Assembly: GCA_951213105.1 (NCBI GenBank) | Contig: OX578153.1 | Span: forward strand, 58,078,520 to 58,142,519 | Length of the DNA stretch: 64,000 nt | Origin: Amaurobius ferox | Taxonomy: Eukaryota; Arthropoda; Arachnida; Araneae; Amaurobiidae | Reading direction: 5' to 3' | Shown: in pieces, positions 23,360 through 34,239 of the stretch | How the letters are laid out: every line of letters starts with the position of its first letter | Numbering within the stretch: the first letter of the stretch is position 1 | Program-made: the position numbers and the translations under genes | The notes under the pieces: model-generated | The model's database searches: none | What the model was told of the DNA's origin: nothing | The model's input: the letters and a program-made list of their open reading frames with translations, nothing else

Positions 23360-25615
23360 ACCCTTCTAATAAAAATGGCCGCGGTAACTTATCCCAAACC
23401 TCAAGATAAGCGGTATTTCCCAGAAGTTTCTATTCACGACGTCTATATTAATAAAAAAATATCGTCACTAACATTCCTCCACGTTCGCAATGGAAAATAA
23501 TTGACCATAGCATGATAAGTCAACCCCCGGCTAATCTTACACTCCTGGTCCATTAACGGTAAATAAATTATCGCCTACGAGACGCTCAAGACAAATGGAC
23601 TGCCGGACCTCTCCCCCCTGCTCCGGACAGCCTTCAATCTAATCGGTCCATCCATCAGTCCGGACAAAGAGAGGAGCACAATCCTCTCTGACACTAAATA
23701 TCTCTGTCTGGACTCCCTTTAGCTGGATGTTCCCGGATTTCATGCCCGGACTGGGGGGGGGGGGATGTCTGAGGAAAGACGGATAGTTGAGTAAGAAAAT
23801 GGTTGGAGTTCTGGTGCCTCATGCTGCGTTGTGAGTGTATTTGAGATAAAATTGGTTTGGTATTTAGTATAGAATTTCGGATTATCCGGATCATGATTGA
23901 CTGGGGGTTGTTTCCGATATATGGAAATCTGATCAATGCAGTAAGTGCGCTATATTGTATGTGTAGAAAAATGAGCACAGTCGAGCACACTTGTCGGTTT
24001 CACAATCGGATAATTTGGGGGAGAGTTATAGCAATAACCATAAGTGTAATAGCCATTTGTTTGTGCAGAACAATTACCCAAGTTCGGCTGACTTCATTTC
24101 TCCATACACACGCAGTCTTACGCAGCGAGTGACAAGATCAGCACGAAACATCAAAACAAAGCTTTATTTAAGACAAAATAAATGCATGGAGGGAAGGATC
24201 CCCCTTTTAGATAGTTGGCGGTGCAAGCGAGAAAACATTCCGTGATCGGGAACATGTTTTTTGAGAGAGCGTCCTCGGTTAAGCCTTTGCACTTCCTTGC
24301 CATTACCTTTGGCGAGACCATAGACAAAATGCATGTCCGTCTTCTTCACTTTGGTATACCGATCCGTTTCAAGTTACTAATGACTTAACATGCGAAAATT
24401 CTCACTGTTATACGCGTATCTCAAAGAGCCCTCTAGCGCTGGAAAGTGCCCTCTGGAGAGTAACCGTTTCACTTGAGACCATGCATTCTATGAAAAAGTC
24501 TATTACAAGGCTGTATAACGTTGCAAAATCGGTATTAAACATTTGTATCCACAACAAAAGCTTAAAAATAACTCTATAATAACGATTTTGAAAGACGGGT
24601 TTATTAATCAACATGTAACAGTGTACACGCAGAGACACGGAAAAGCACGCAGAACCATCCTATTACAAGTGTGCAGAGCATGTCGTTGATGAAGATGAAC
24701 ATTATGAATTTTGTGTATAATATAGGCAGTGTTATTCCTCCATATTGTTTACAGTTTTGGTGTTTTTTTTTGGGGGTGGGTGCGAATTATATTGTATGCA
24801 CTGTTTTGGGGGGACTCCTATTCATCGACTGATGGGCAAACACGCTTAGTAGGAATTTTGCAACACTCTATAATTTTTAATTGACTTTTCACCTATCTCA
24901 AACAACAAGCTAGATAGCCTTTTTACCCATCTAAAAATTTGAACTTCTCCTTCCCCCTAAAGTAATCTCATAATGTAGCACCATACGGCTTTGCTATACA
25001 TCTGCATAAATATATACCACGACCATAATATTCTAAAGTTATTGTCCAGGTCCTTGACCAAATTTGAAAAGAAATATCCATGATGCATATTTTTATCTGT
25101 TTTTCTTAGTTAGCTTTTATAGCACAGTATTATATCACTTTTTGATATCCCAAAGTAACTTGTATCAAATAACACATGTATGTGCATATGTAAAATGTGT
25201 AACATATTTCATGATATCATTTCTATGGCGGACTTTCTCCCTTTGCCGCTTTTCGGATAGCAACCCTTGTATATAATATGATTTATATTAAGTCTCTGAG
25301 AAGAGATAGGACCTGTCATGTTCTCTTTCATCATCGTTCCCAGAGACAGTGATTGATCATTGAATGTTACGTACTAGGGTATATCCTCACTGCAGTTTAC
25401 CACAATTATGCATGAATTCATTGCTCAGCGTTCCATGATTACAGTAATAAGTTGTTTCGCTGATGAAATATGGTAATTACTAGCTAATGATTAAGATTAC
25501 TTACGCCGAACTGCAGAGTGGCATCGTCGTTGGGCGTTCGTTTGTAATTAACAATTCAATTATTGCATCCCGGCCATAAAAGTGAATACCAAATGCAATT
25601 TCTTAGAATTAAAAA
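23360..25615. other. Unannotated intron sequence with a GC-richer patch
   Basis: About 23360-24640 is richer in G and C and includes a 13-G run near 23751. No homologous domain was recognised in its open frames and no exon with plausible splice sites was identified. The remainder is AT-rich. Confidence 0.4.
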
Positions 25616-25619
25616 CAAA

Positions 25620-26850
25620 CAAACCTTCCTTATATAATGTAATGAATTTACTACTTTTACATTAAAAGAAAATAGGTTATTCCTATAGTGGATATTTATA
25701 TTCTTTCCAAGTTATTGACATTTCGTCAATTAGTCGTCATTTTCAATGATTTAGCGTCATTTTTATCCATTTGGCAACATTTAAAAAAGTCGCCAAATTG
25801 GTGACATTCCGCCAAAGTCGTCAGCCAAAATATCGCCAAGTGTTATGGACGGAGAAATAAGTTATTCTCATAGCAGATTGCCGTTCAAATACAAAAGTAT
25901 TACTCAAAGTATCTTTTCTCGTGAATAGAACGAGCTAGATCCACGAAAATGATGTCGCCAAATTTATCGCATGATATTACATATGAGAAGTGAACATATT
26001 AATTTAGTTAGTTAATATTTTGTTTTAATTTATAGGATTTCTTTTATAAATTTATTTGAATAATGTGCAATATCTCGAGAACGGTTCATGTTAGCGTTTT
26101 AAAGTTTATGTCAATCATTTTCTAAGGAAAAGTTACATAAGAAATATCTATTTGTGTAACTTTATTAAAAGTTTTGATTTTTTTAACTTTATTAAAAGTT
26201 TTGATTTTTTGATGAATTTTTCAAATTTTCAGAGCTAGATCCACGAAAATGATGTCGCCAAATTTATCGCATGATATTACATATGAGAAGTGAACATATT
26301 AATTTAGTTAGTTAATATTTTGTTTTAATTTATAGGATTTCTTTTATAAATTTATTTGAATAATGTGCAATATCTCGAGAACGGTTCATGTTAGCGTTTT
26401 AAAGTTTATGTCAATCATTTTCTAAGGAAAAGTTACATAAGAAATATCTATTTGTGTAACTTTATTAAAAGTTTTGATTTTTTTAACTTTATTAAAAGTT
26501 TTGATTTTTTGATGAATTTTTCAAATTTTCACACGAAAATTTAGAGGGGATCTGAGCATTCGATTGTGTTTAAAAATAATAGGCTTACAGTATTCACAGA
26601 TTGTAATTTTTGTACCAAATTTCATTCGAATCGCTCCATTTGTTCGTGAGATATCGTCTTCACAGATTCACTGACACACACACACACATACTTTCACACA
26701 CACACACACACACACACACATCACCTCAAAAATGTTCGATTCGTGATCAGAGATGCTTGAAACATGCTCTCCCGTCGAAAACTCGAATTCGAATTTTCGA
26801 TCCTGTCACAATAGTTTCCTTATACATTATATGTACATAAGGAAAGTAAT
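25620..26850 (-). repeat. Dispersed family H copy, long
   Basis: The left end has CCTTATATAATGTAATGAAT, then the conserved body motifs CGCCAAATTGGTGACATTCC, CATATGAGAAGTGAACATAT, ATATCTCGAGAACGGTTCAT and TTCGTGAGATATCGTCTTCA, a (CA)n tract (26668-26720), and the terminal hairpin TTTCCTTATACATTATATGT...ATAAGGAAAGTAA. It contains an exact 300-bp tandem duplication (next entry). Confidence 0.75.
25932..26531. repeat. Exact 300-bp tandem duplication
   Basis: Bases 25932-26231 and 26232-26531 appear identical at every position. Each copy also has an internal short duplication of TTTAACTTTATTAAAAGTTT. The lack of any difference means a very recent event or an assembly artefact. Confidence 0.95.
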
Positions 26851-27188
26851 GACGAAACCATAAACGTTATTAAAATTTAGAAGAGTCATTTAACGTTAGA
26901 GAAAATTTTCCAGGTTATAAAAATAAATTAACTAACTTCTTTGTCTGTGCAGTTGTGACTGCTGGCTCAATAATCTTGACGAAGTAAATTTCCTTCTGCC
27001 TTCGAAACAGGTGGATGCTTGTAATTAATTGACTTGTGCTACAAATAACAATGAACTGTTAGTTTGTGATTATTTGAGCAAGCCGTTTGAACTATAGTTT
27101 TATATTTTTATGAGAATTTATTGCATTAAAATATGAATCCAGCTTACAGTCAGTGAAATAGAAATTTAAAAAAAAATAATGCTGATTT

Positions 27189-27437
27189 CAGTGGCAGCTC
27201 GTGAGTTCACGAATGGGTGAAGCAGATTCAGTGGCGAGATATTCCCCTCCTCCTCGACAACGAATATCATCAAAACACATCATGCTACTGGCACAAGCGT
27301 TGTCAAATAATATCTAAAAATAGCCAAACGAGTCTGAAAAATTCGCCAAATAATAATAATAATCCATTCAACCGATAACATCAGGTGATTCCGGGTGAAG
27401 CGTTGCTTCATCTGCGCCACCTGACGCGTCATCACTG
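27189..27437. mobile_element. hAT-type MITE, 249 bp
   Basis: It begins CAGTGGCAGCTCGTGAG and ends CGCGTCATCACTG, with further inverted similarity inward (GGGTGAAGCA near the left, TGCTTCATCTG near the right). The flanking octamers GCTGATTT and GCTTATTT match at 7 of 8 positions, fitting the 8-bp hAT target duplication. No coding sequence. Confidence 0.75.
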
Positions 27438-27444
27438 GCTTATT

Positions 27445-27632
27445 TAGCATCAGATGAAACCCCTACACAAGATAACCTACACCAGATGAAACACCTACAT
27501 ATGATTACTACACCAGATGAAACACCTATATATGATTACCTACACCAGATGAAACAACTACACATGATTACTTACACCAGATGAAACACCTATACATGAT
27601 TACCTACACCAGATGAAACACCTACACATCAA
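27445..27632. repeat. 32-bp tandem repeat, six copies
   Basis: ACCAGATGAAACACCTACAC and variants recur every 32 bp, joined by ATGATTACCTAC. Confidence 0.9.
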
Positions 27633-27639
27633 ACAATTT

Positions 27640-28960
27640 CTAATAACAAGAAAGATCAATCATGCTTAAAGCATTGATTATGAAACACTTTCCAACTTCA
27701 ATGCAATTTTATTTAAACATGTCTAAAATGCAATACATTCCACGGTAATATTTTAAAACTTATCACAATACTACATTAATTTATTATATTTGAAAACTTA
27801 AACCTTCATCGAAAAAAATTAACTTCATTCAAATGACGGCAAATATAAATTGCCTGGTTTAAACATCTCTAAAATGTGATACATTCCTCGGTAATAATTT
27901 TAGAATTGTCATAATACTACGATAATTTATTATATTTGAAAACTTCATCGAAAACAACTGAAATCCATTCAAATGACGTCATAGAAAAAATAACACGCCT
28001 GGCTCTCTCTATAAAAGCAACATTTCATTCATAAATAATTCCCCCATTCATGTCATTCATCACAATACTATAATAATTTATATTATTTAAAAATTAAGAC
28101 CATGGAGCTACAAGTAAGTAAAACTCTATGCGTAAAACTTCATCGAAAATTATCGTCCTTCTCTTTCTAAAATCAATGAATATTTCATTCATATCAGCCA
28201 TGCAGACTCCATGGACTAAATGATTTTGTGTTAAAGAATTACAGCGATTCTAATACAACTCATTCTACATATTTTGCTGTTTACATTTTACATAGGTGAA
28301 AAATAGGCTTAATAGTAGAAATAATCAAATTTGTATGAGCATTTAAACTGAAATATATTGTCATTGCGTTGTTAAAGTATGTAGATGCACAGAATTTAGG
28401 CCAAAATAAAGTAGTTTTAGGATGGATACAACACTCAATATGAATTAGAAAGAACTTTAAAAATCACGATTTTGAGACAAGATGGATGCCATATATCATT
28501 TTGAAGTGGGTCATGTGATCGTTTCATATCATGGACACGTGATCGCTTCATATAAGAGGTGTTATTATTATTTTAATTTTTATTTAAAAAACTACTGAAT
28601 ATATTTCACTGAATTTTTTTTTATATATTTTATGGAACAATTTGAATATTGCCTAAAATTTTCGAAGCAATTTGTGAATTTTAAATCCGCTTAAAAAATG
28701 CTTGAAAAATTAGGTCCCATAGGGCTCAATGTATTCCATTTTTTCAACCCGTGTTCAATCCAAAACTAATTGGGTGATATTATTCATTTATATTCCCATA
28801 GGTCCTATAGACCATCTGAACAACATACTAAAATTTCATTTTGATTAAGTCATTTTTACGGCAGTTATCGTGCTAACGGACAGACAGACAGACAGACAGA
28901 CAGACAGAATGAACAAAGTCATAAACACTTTTCAACTTTGTTGTAAAGTGTTAAAAATGG
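27640..28960 (-). repeat. Dispersed family P, inverted copy
   Basis: It matches the block at 42889-44013 in opposite orientation along its length, including CCCATAGGGCTCAATGTATT, CATCGAAAA and the GACAGACA run. It ends in a terminal hairpin, AACACTTTTCAACTTTGTTG followed by TAAAGTGTT. About 155 bp near its left end is duplicated in tandem (TCTAAAATG...ATACATTCC at about 27720 and 27870). Confidence 0.8.
28878..28908. repeat. (GACA)n microsatellite
   Basis: A run of GACA tetranucleotides within family P; the inverted copy has the complementary TCTG run at 42935-42955. Confidence 0.9.
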
Positions 28961-29289
28961 GTCGCTGGGACTCATCCCTGTTTGACTGGGAACTTATAAA
29001 TGAACCAAATGCAGTTAAAAATTTATTAAATATTATTCGCACTGGTTATCTTGATCGTGCTTTCATGAGTTATCTTAACACGGGAGCCGGTATTTTCTCT
29101 ATTATTGAATTTCAATACTGAATTGAGTTATCTTCAGACTTTCTTGGTGGACCCTTAAAGTTGGCGAATTGTAAATTGAAATATAATTTGAATAGGTTGA
29201 GAAAGCTTTATCATAATTCAGATTCAACACAATAGTCTGATCTCTGCAAAATGAATATCCGAACACCTCTAACTCTCTTGCCGTACAGT

Positions 29290-30090
29290 AAAAATAAAAG
29301 GTGTCGTTTAACTTCAAATGAATGGGCATCTAATGTGCATAAATACATATTTATATTTAGCTCGGAGAAAAATTCAAATTTTCGATTGACAAATTCTATA
29401 TCTTATCACAGATCCTGACTTTCCATCCTAATTCTGAAGCTGTCGTTGCCTGACAAGATATTCGAGTAGTTCATGGACACGCACAAAAATGTGATTATAG
29501 TCAAACTTTGACGATAGGAACAATCGTTGTCTGCTGCACACGGTTTTCAGTTTATAAACATGTTTCGTTTGAACCAAAAGTGTCGTTAGACTTCAAATAA
29601 ATAGACATCTAATGTGCACAAGTTAATATGTTTATTTAGTTCAGAGAAAAATACAAATTTTCGATTGTCAACTTCTGTTGTTGAGGAGCTCTTAACACCA
29701 CGTCCACTAGACCCCCGGTCCCATGGCAAAGGGGAGAATATGCCGCTTCACTTTTTATTGAGGCTTCTCAAGGGCAGAAGTCTGACTTTGCCTCGACTAC
29801 ACAACATCCATGCCAGCTGGCGGGATTCGAACCCACAACCCGGCAATCCAGCGATGAGACGGAAACGCATGACCCTGACCGCTCGACCACCGGATCGGCT
29901 GTCAACTTCTATATCGTATCACAGATACTGACTTTCCATCCTAATCCCAAAGCTGTCGTTGCCTGACAAGCTATTCAAGTAGTTCCATGGACACGCACAA
30001 AAATGTGATTATAGTCAAACTTTAACGATAGCAGCTGTAGTTGACCATTACACACGGTTTTCCAGTTTCAAAAGATGTTTCTTTAGAATA
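29290..30090. repeat. Tandem duplication, about 280-bp unit, second copy interrupted
   Basis: The first unit runs from about 29295 to 29575. The second runs from about 29577 to 30090 and contains a SINE. Both carry GTGTCGTT, CATCTAATGTGCA, CTGACTTTCCATCCTAAT, AAGCTGTCGTTGCCTGACAA and CACGCACAAAAATGTGATTA. They differ at many positions, so the duplication is older than the SINE. Confidence 0.85.
29677..29899 (-). mobile_element. tRNA-derived SINE (SINE-B), minus strand
   Basis: It is flanked by the 11-bp target duplication TGTCAACTTCT at 29666-29676 and 29900-29910. Read on the minus strand it starts with GATCCGGTGGTCGAGCGGTC (A box), has GGGTTCGAATCCCGCC (B box), and ends in a short AACAAC tail. 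It is the same family as 33978-34224. It would have been transcribed by RNA polymerase III and copied by a LINE. Confidence 0.92.
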
Positions 30091-30130
30091 AAAATTGATT
30101 TAACTAGCAAACAGCCGAGCTTTGAAAGAA

Positions 30131-30153
30131 CTCGCGCATATAAAGTGCGCGAG
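30131..30153. repeat. Small perfect hairpin
   Basis: CTCGCGCA and TGCGCGAG flank a 7-base loop. Confidence 0.6.
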
Positions 30154-30159
30154 CTGTGA

Positions 30160-30740
30160 AAGCTTTAAAATTCAAACGTATATAATTTTACAAATAATTA
30201 TGAAGTATACAAATTAATTTTAATGTTTGGAGAATCCAAATGGAAAAGAGTTTACACATTTTTATAATTTGAATATTAAATGAAACAAATTAAAATTCAG
30301 CTTAACAATGAAATCAAAATAACCCAGTTAAATTGCAAAAACGTATTCAATATACAGGAAGGAGCACTTTTAAATCACAATGCATGAAAGTGCACACACA
30401 CTTAGCGATTTGAAAGTTGTTTACTTGTTATTTGTACGAAGCGTAGTGAGGGATTGAAAATGGGAGTTTCACTTTGCTACAGTTCGTTTTAATTATTGAA
30501 ATTGTTATTCTGGACAACATTCTGCAATTTTACTTATGTATGTAAATTTTCATCTTCATATTTATCGTAGTTTTTGAGTAAGAAGGATCATAAAATTTAG
30601 GCAAATTTTGATTCCGCTTCGTAAGGAATGGAAAATGGACTTCGCTTTGCTGGTTTATAGTAAACTGATTTTAATATAATTTAGAGAAAATATAAGGAAT
30701 AAAACTTTAGCACCGAATTAACTTTAGGTGCTCAAAATTT
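30160..30740. other. Unannotated intron sequence
   Basis: No gene or element end recognised. Confidence 0.45.
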
Positions 30741-30745
30741 CAAGT

Positions 30746-30788
30746 GTAAACGCTTACAGAAGAATAAAGTTCTTCTGTAAGCGTTTAC
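30746..30788. repeat. Perfect 19-bp inverted repeat with 5-base loop
   Basis: GTAAACGCTTACAGAAGAA (30746-30764) and its exact complement (30770-30788) flank TAAAG. Weaker pairing continues outward. It lies about 340 bp upstream of the TSP1 exon. Confidence 0.85.
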
Positions 30789-31130
30789 TTCAAATTCTAC
30801 ACCTTGACCTGTTGCTCAGAAACTGTAATCTACAAGTGAGAGTTGTTGATTGCATCAAGGACAAAAATTGAATTAGTGTCAAACAAAATACAATAATGAC
30901 TTCTAACAAAATAGAATTTTGTAGTAAACATTATTCTATGTCTAACAATTCCTTTGATTGATTGTATGACGGCAGAAATCTGAGTGTGTGAGTAATTGAG
31001 TTTTTATTCAACTGTAGTACCTGTTCATGTCATGAAGTACATTAAATAAATTAAATGGGCTGCTCATTTTATTTAATTTTTATTGACATATTACAAAAAT
31101 GATATTTATATATTCTTAATTTTTTTTCAG

Positions 31131-31295
31131 CTGTTGATGGTCGTTGGACTTCTTGGTCGTCATGGTCAAACTGTGGTCCGGACTGCCGCCACCATCGTCG
31201 TCGGACGTGTTCCAATCCAAGTCCTGCCAATGGTGGACGGTATTGTGCCGGAAAAGATATGGCCACGTCTAACTGCACGGGTGGCATGTGTAGAG
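31131..31295 (+). CDS. unc-5: UNC5 netrin receptor exon: second thrombospondin type 1 repeat
   Basis: UNC5 is a single-pass receptor on neurons and migrating cells that binds netrin and mediates repulsion. Its ectodomain is two Ig domains and two TSP1 repeats. This 165-nt exon follows a polypyrimidine tract and AG and ends at G|gtaag. It starts with two bases and ends with one base of split codons (phase 1-1). The translation begins VDGRWTSWSSWSNCGPDC, continues RHHRRRTCSNPSPANGGRYC and ends in NCTGGMCR. It shows the WxxWxxW motif, six cysteines, the basic strand, and an NCT glycosylation sequon at about residue 47. The VDG start and GPDC...PANGGRYC pattern fit the second UNC5 TSP1 rather than generic TSP1 proteins. 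Other TSP1 receptors are possible but less likely. Confidence 0.88.
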
Positions 31296-31363
31296 GTAAG
31301 CGAAGCGAATACCATTGAATCATCATGTTTAGTTAGTATTTAATCTTAGTTCTTTCTGCAAAG

Positions 31364-31397
31364 TTAATACACACACACATATATATATATATATATT
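31364..31397. repeat. (CA)n(TA)n microsatellite
   Basis: A short ACACAC run followed directly by alternating AT. Confidence 0.85.
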
Positions 31398-31544
31398 GTA
31401 GATCGCAGTATAAGTACGTTATTCAATAGTAGTGGAAACACCATAAAATAAACACGCTCCGGCGGGCAAAAATAAAAATGTAAAAATATTAAAAAAAACA
31501 GTGATTTCGATTACACAAAAAATGTGTAAAAATTTAAAAAAAAA

Positions 31545-31560
31545 ACCCGCCTCGGCGGGT
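31545..31560. repeat. GC-rich hairpin in an A-rich tract
   Basis: ACCCGCC and GGCGGGT flank a TC loop, with A-runs on both sides, about 250 bp after the TSP1 exon donor. It looks like a bacterial terminator but has no such role in an intron. Confidence 0.5.
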
Positions 31561-31649
31561 AAAGAAAAAAGTTTAAAACACTCATAAAACCGTTAAGGCG
31601 GATATCTAAAAAAAAAAAAAAGAAAAAAACAGGCTACGGCTCTAAAAAA

Positions 31650-32265
31650 CAGTGTTATCCATACTTTAAATGCTTCCCATAATAGTGGCCGCTTCTCGGT
31701 TAGTTTCTGAACTCCTTGGTTTGTCTCACCGAAATTAGGTACAACTACTTCCACTTTCTCTGGTCTGGTTTATTCCAACACGGTATTTTGCGTGGTGAGC
31801 ATTCAGGCTGGAGCACGTGGTGGACTCCCATGAAGATTATTGACGCCGGCGATCATCAGACTTGTGAGTTGCCCCTCTTTTTTGCATGTTTGTGCATTTG
31901 TGCGCTATATTTTTCATGATTATGTGGTATTTTATGTTTTAAAATTGAATTTTGTCCTACTTGGTATTTTTTCTGTTATTCTCGTTTATTCCGTTGTTGA
32001 GCACAGATTGCATAATATTTTAACCGCGTGTTTTTATGCAATCATAGAAACAACGGACTTTAGTATATCTATCTAGAATATGCCCCAGAAGGCGTTTCTG
32101 GCAGATATACTATTCTTTAATGTATTTTTCTTGTCCTGGCCTCTCTGTGCTCTGATTTTCCGACCCTTCCTTGTTGCTTTTTGCTATTAAATACACGCTA
32201 TTATATTGCCTGCGGTTTGATACTGTGTTTACTGATTTGCATTCCTGCCCCTTCGTATTGGTTAT
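31650..32265. other. Unannotated intron sequence
   Basis: No exon or element end supported. Confidence 0.4.
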
Positions 32266-32267
32266 TC

Positions 32268-32291
32268 AAAATATATATATATATATATATA

Positions 32292-32331
<40 letters not shown>
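32268..32331. repeat. (AT)n microsatellite
   Basis: About 60 bases of alternating AT with a GTGT interruption. Confidence 0.92.
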
Positions 32332-32333
<2 letters not shown>

Positions 32334-32394
32334 AAAATAAGAGAAAGATAATGATTAAGCTAAATATATACGGTAGTTTTCATTCGTTCAGCCC

Positions 32395-32675
32395 AGGCTA
32401 TCGGACCTACCCGAAAATGTAAGATATCTGTTTCAACGATCGGAACAGTGCCACCCAATTCAGACCGGAATCCAGTGCGGTCGATATCCACAGGGATCAT
32501 ACCCTCCTTCCCCCTACCACCCACTTCTCGCAAGGTCTTCCAGACACATATTTAATACGCCCTTACTCTGCGTGAACACGGAGACAGTTTGGAGAAAGCC
32601 GAGAATTGAATTCGAGTCCCATCCCCATGTCTTAAGGGCTGTCTTTCCCATGTGGTGGCTTTGTCATAATTACAC
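32395..32675 (-). mobile_element. tRNA-derived SINE (SINE-A), diverged copy
   Basis: It retains the SINE-A landmarks in order on the minus strand: GGACCTACC end, CCACCCAATTCAGACCGGAA, ATACCCTCCTTCCCCCTACC and GCGTGAACACGG. The tRNA-like head is strongly mutated. It is the oldest-looking copy in the window. Confidence 0.75.
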
Positions 32676-32989
32676 TACTTTTAGTTAAAGATTTAGCTAC
32701 TTTTTTCTATTCCAAGCTTGACTATCGGTTTTTTGTTGCATGCTCGTCATTTTTGCATCAGCATTAAATCTCTTGAAGCGGAGGTTGATTGCTGTATAAT
32801 ATAACGAAAAAATAAATTCTAAAGAGTCCATTCCATCAGCATGTAAAACTCCGAAGTCTCCTGGTGAATTTGTGTCGTCTGAATCTTCAGCGCGATCTTG
32901 AAGCACATCATTGATAGATTTGATGACAGCGGCCAGTCTTCGTCAGACAATACGTCGAGGTCCAAACCATTGTTAAATTGAAAGCATTC

Positions 32990-33185
32990 TAAGCCAAATT
33001 AACGAAAATATCGCAAAATGGATAAAAATGACGCTAAAACAATGACGACTCATTGACGAAAATTCAATATCTTGGAAAGAATATAAATATCTACTATAAT
33101 AAAAACCTATATTTTTATTGTAAAAGTAGTAAATTCAGTGCATTATAAAAAGAAAGTCATGTGTTGCTCACATCAGATTTTTTAA
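32990..33185 (+). repeat. Family H fragment (one end)
   Basis: It carries GATAAAAATGACGCTAAAAC, TAAAAGTAGTAAATTCAGTG and the terminal motif GAAAGTCATGTGTTGCTCAC followed by ATCAGATTTTT. Confidence 0.65.
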
Positions 33186-33199
33186 TATGTAAAGTAAGT

Positions 33200-33815
33200 C
33201 ACGTGCTAGCCACGTCAACCCCTCCCCCCGCTTAGAAATCACCCCAAGTATCTGTGATACAAGAGAAGAACTTCTTTTGTCAAACCTAATTAGGTGGAAA
33301 TAATTTTATAGTTCCGTATTTTGCGGATTATTAGAAAACGGCTATGTCTATATGGGAAGAGATTATTAAGGTTCCGAATGAGGCAAGAGTTTCATTGAAA
33401 CTCATGTGGAGATTGATTTTTATGGGGAATAGATAATATGAGTAGCTGAACCTCCAACTCAACCATTTTTGTTCCCATAATATTTGAATGGTAGGACGAA
33501 GAGCAGTTTTCTTGAAGAAGAATGTTTACATAACTAGATACTTTTAGAAATTGCCTTCAGATCAGCACTCATCATCAGTAAACCTATATCAATCATTTAA
33601 GTGCTTTTAGCACAGAATACTACATTTTCAGCATGAAAATTTGCTGCCATGATTATGCACAACATATGGGATGACCAACACCTTTTCTCATACTTAACAG
33701 TTGGACTAAATTCAGTCTAATTAATAATCAAATTAAATAATCTAAAATTAATAATCTAATTAAAATGTCTAGGTTAATTCATTTAATAATTTATATTTAC
33801 TTTGTTATACTATAT
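33200..33815. other. Unannotated intron sequence
   Basis: No supportable feature. Confidence 0.4.
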
Positions 33816-33819
33816 AGAA

Positions 33820-33925
33820 AACGTAATGTTTTCCCAAAAGTTTTCAAATTCGAGATTTTGACGGATAAATACTCTTGAAAATCTTACCAAGATCTCTATT
33901 TCGAACAGTTTTTTAAAGACCTAAT
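33820..33925 (+). repeat. Family Q fragment
   Basis: ATATAGAAAACGTAATGTTT and TTCAAATTCGAGATTTTGA match the start of the longer copy at 48425. Confidence 0.5.
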
Positions 33926-33977
33926 TGTCTCTTTATCCTCTTTACATGCTTTTGTAGAGGATTTGTACTTAATCTGT

Positions 33978-34224
33978 GCCGATCCGGTGGTCAAGCGGTC
34001 AGGGGCAAGCGTTTCCGTCTGATCGCTGGATTGCCGGGTTGTGGGTTCGAATCCCGCCAGCGGGCATGGATGTTGTGTTGTCGAGGCAAAGTCAGATTTC
34101 CGCCCTTGAGGAGCCTCAATAAAAAGTGAAGCTGCAAATTTCTGCCCTTCGCCATGGGACCAGAGGTCTAGTGGACATGGTGCATAGGCGCTCCATCACC
34201 ACTGGGGAATAAGTAACAACAACA
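33978..34224 (+). mobile_element. tRNA-derived SINE (SINE-B), plus strand
   Basis: It is flanked by ACTTAATCTGT at 33967-33977 and 34225-34235. The head GATCCGGTGGTCAAGCGGTC holds an A box (TGGTCAAGCGG) and GGGTTCGAATCCC a B box, which fits a leucine- or serine-like tRNA ancestor. The 3' end is (AAC)n. It is the sister of the copy at 29677-29899. Confidence 0.93.
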
Positions 34225-34239
34225 ACTTAATCTGTCAAA

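Larger units (their letters stand above)
1..31130 (+). other. Upstream intron (3' part) of the UNC5-like gene
   Basis: No exon was recognised here. The stretch ends in a pyrimidine-rich tract and an AG directly before the TSP1 exon at 31131. The next exon begins with two bases that complete a split codon, so this is a phase-1 intron. In UNC5 proteins the preceding exon should encode the first TSP1 repeat, which I did not find; it probably lies upstream of the window. The content is repeats and transposon remnants, listed separately. Confidence 0.65.

Noticed and set aside
23694..24349. Cluster of overlapping short open frames on both strands
   Set aside because: All short, mutually overlapping and without recognisable similarity; probably due only to higher GC content.
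31545..31560. Rho-independent terminator
   Set aside because: A GC hairpin next to A-runs in an arthropod intron has no such role.
31716..31919. Additional TSP1-like exon because of the motif GWSTWW
   Set aside because: No cysteine pattern follows, no splice sites fit, and it lies after the second TSP1 exon where none is expected.
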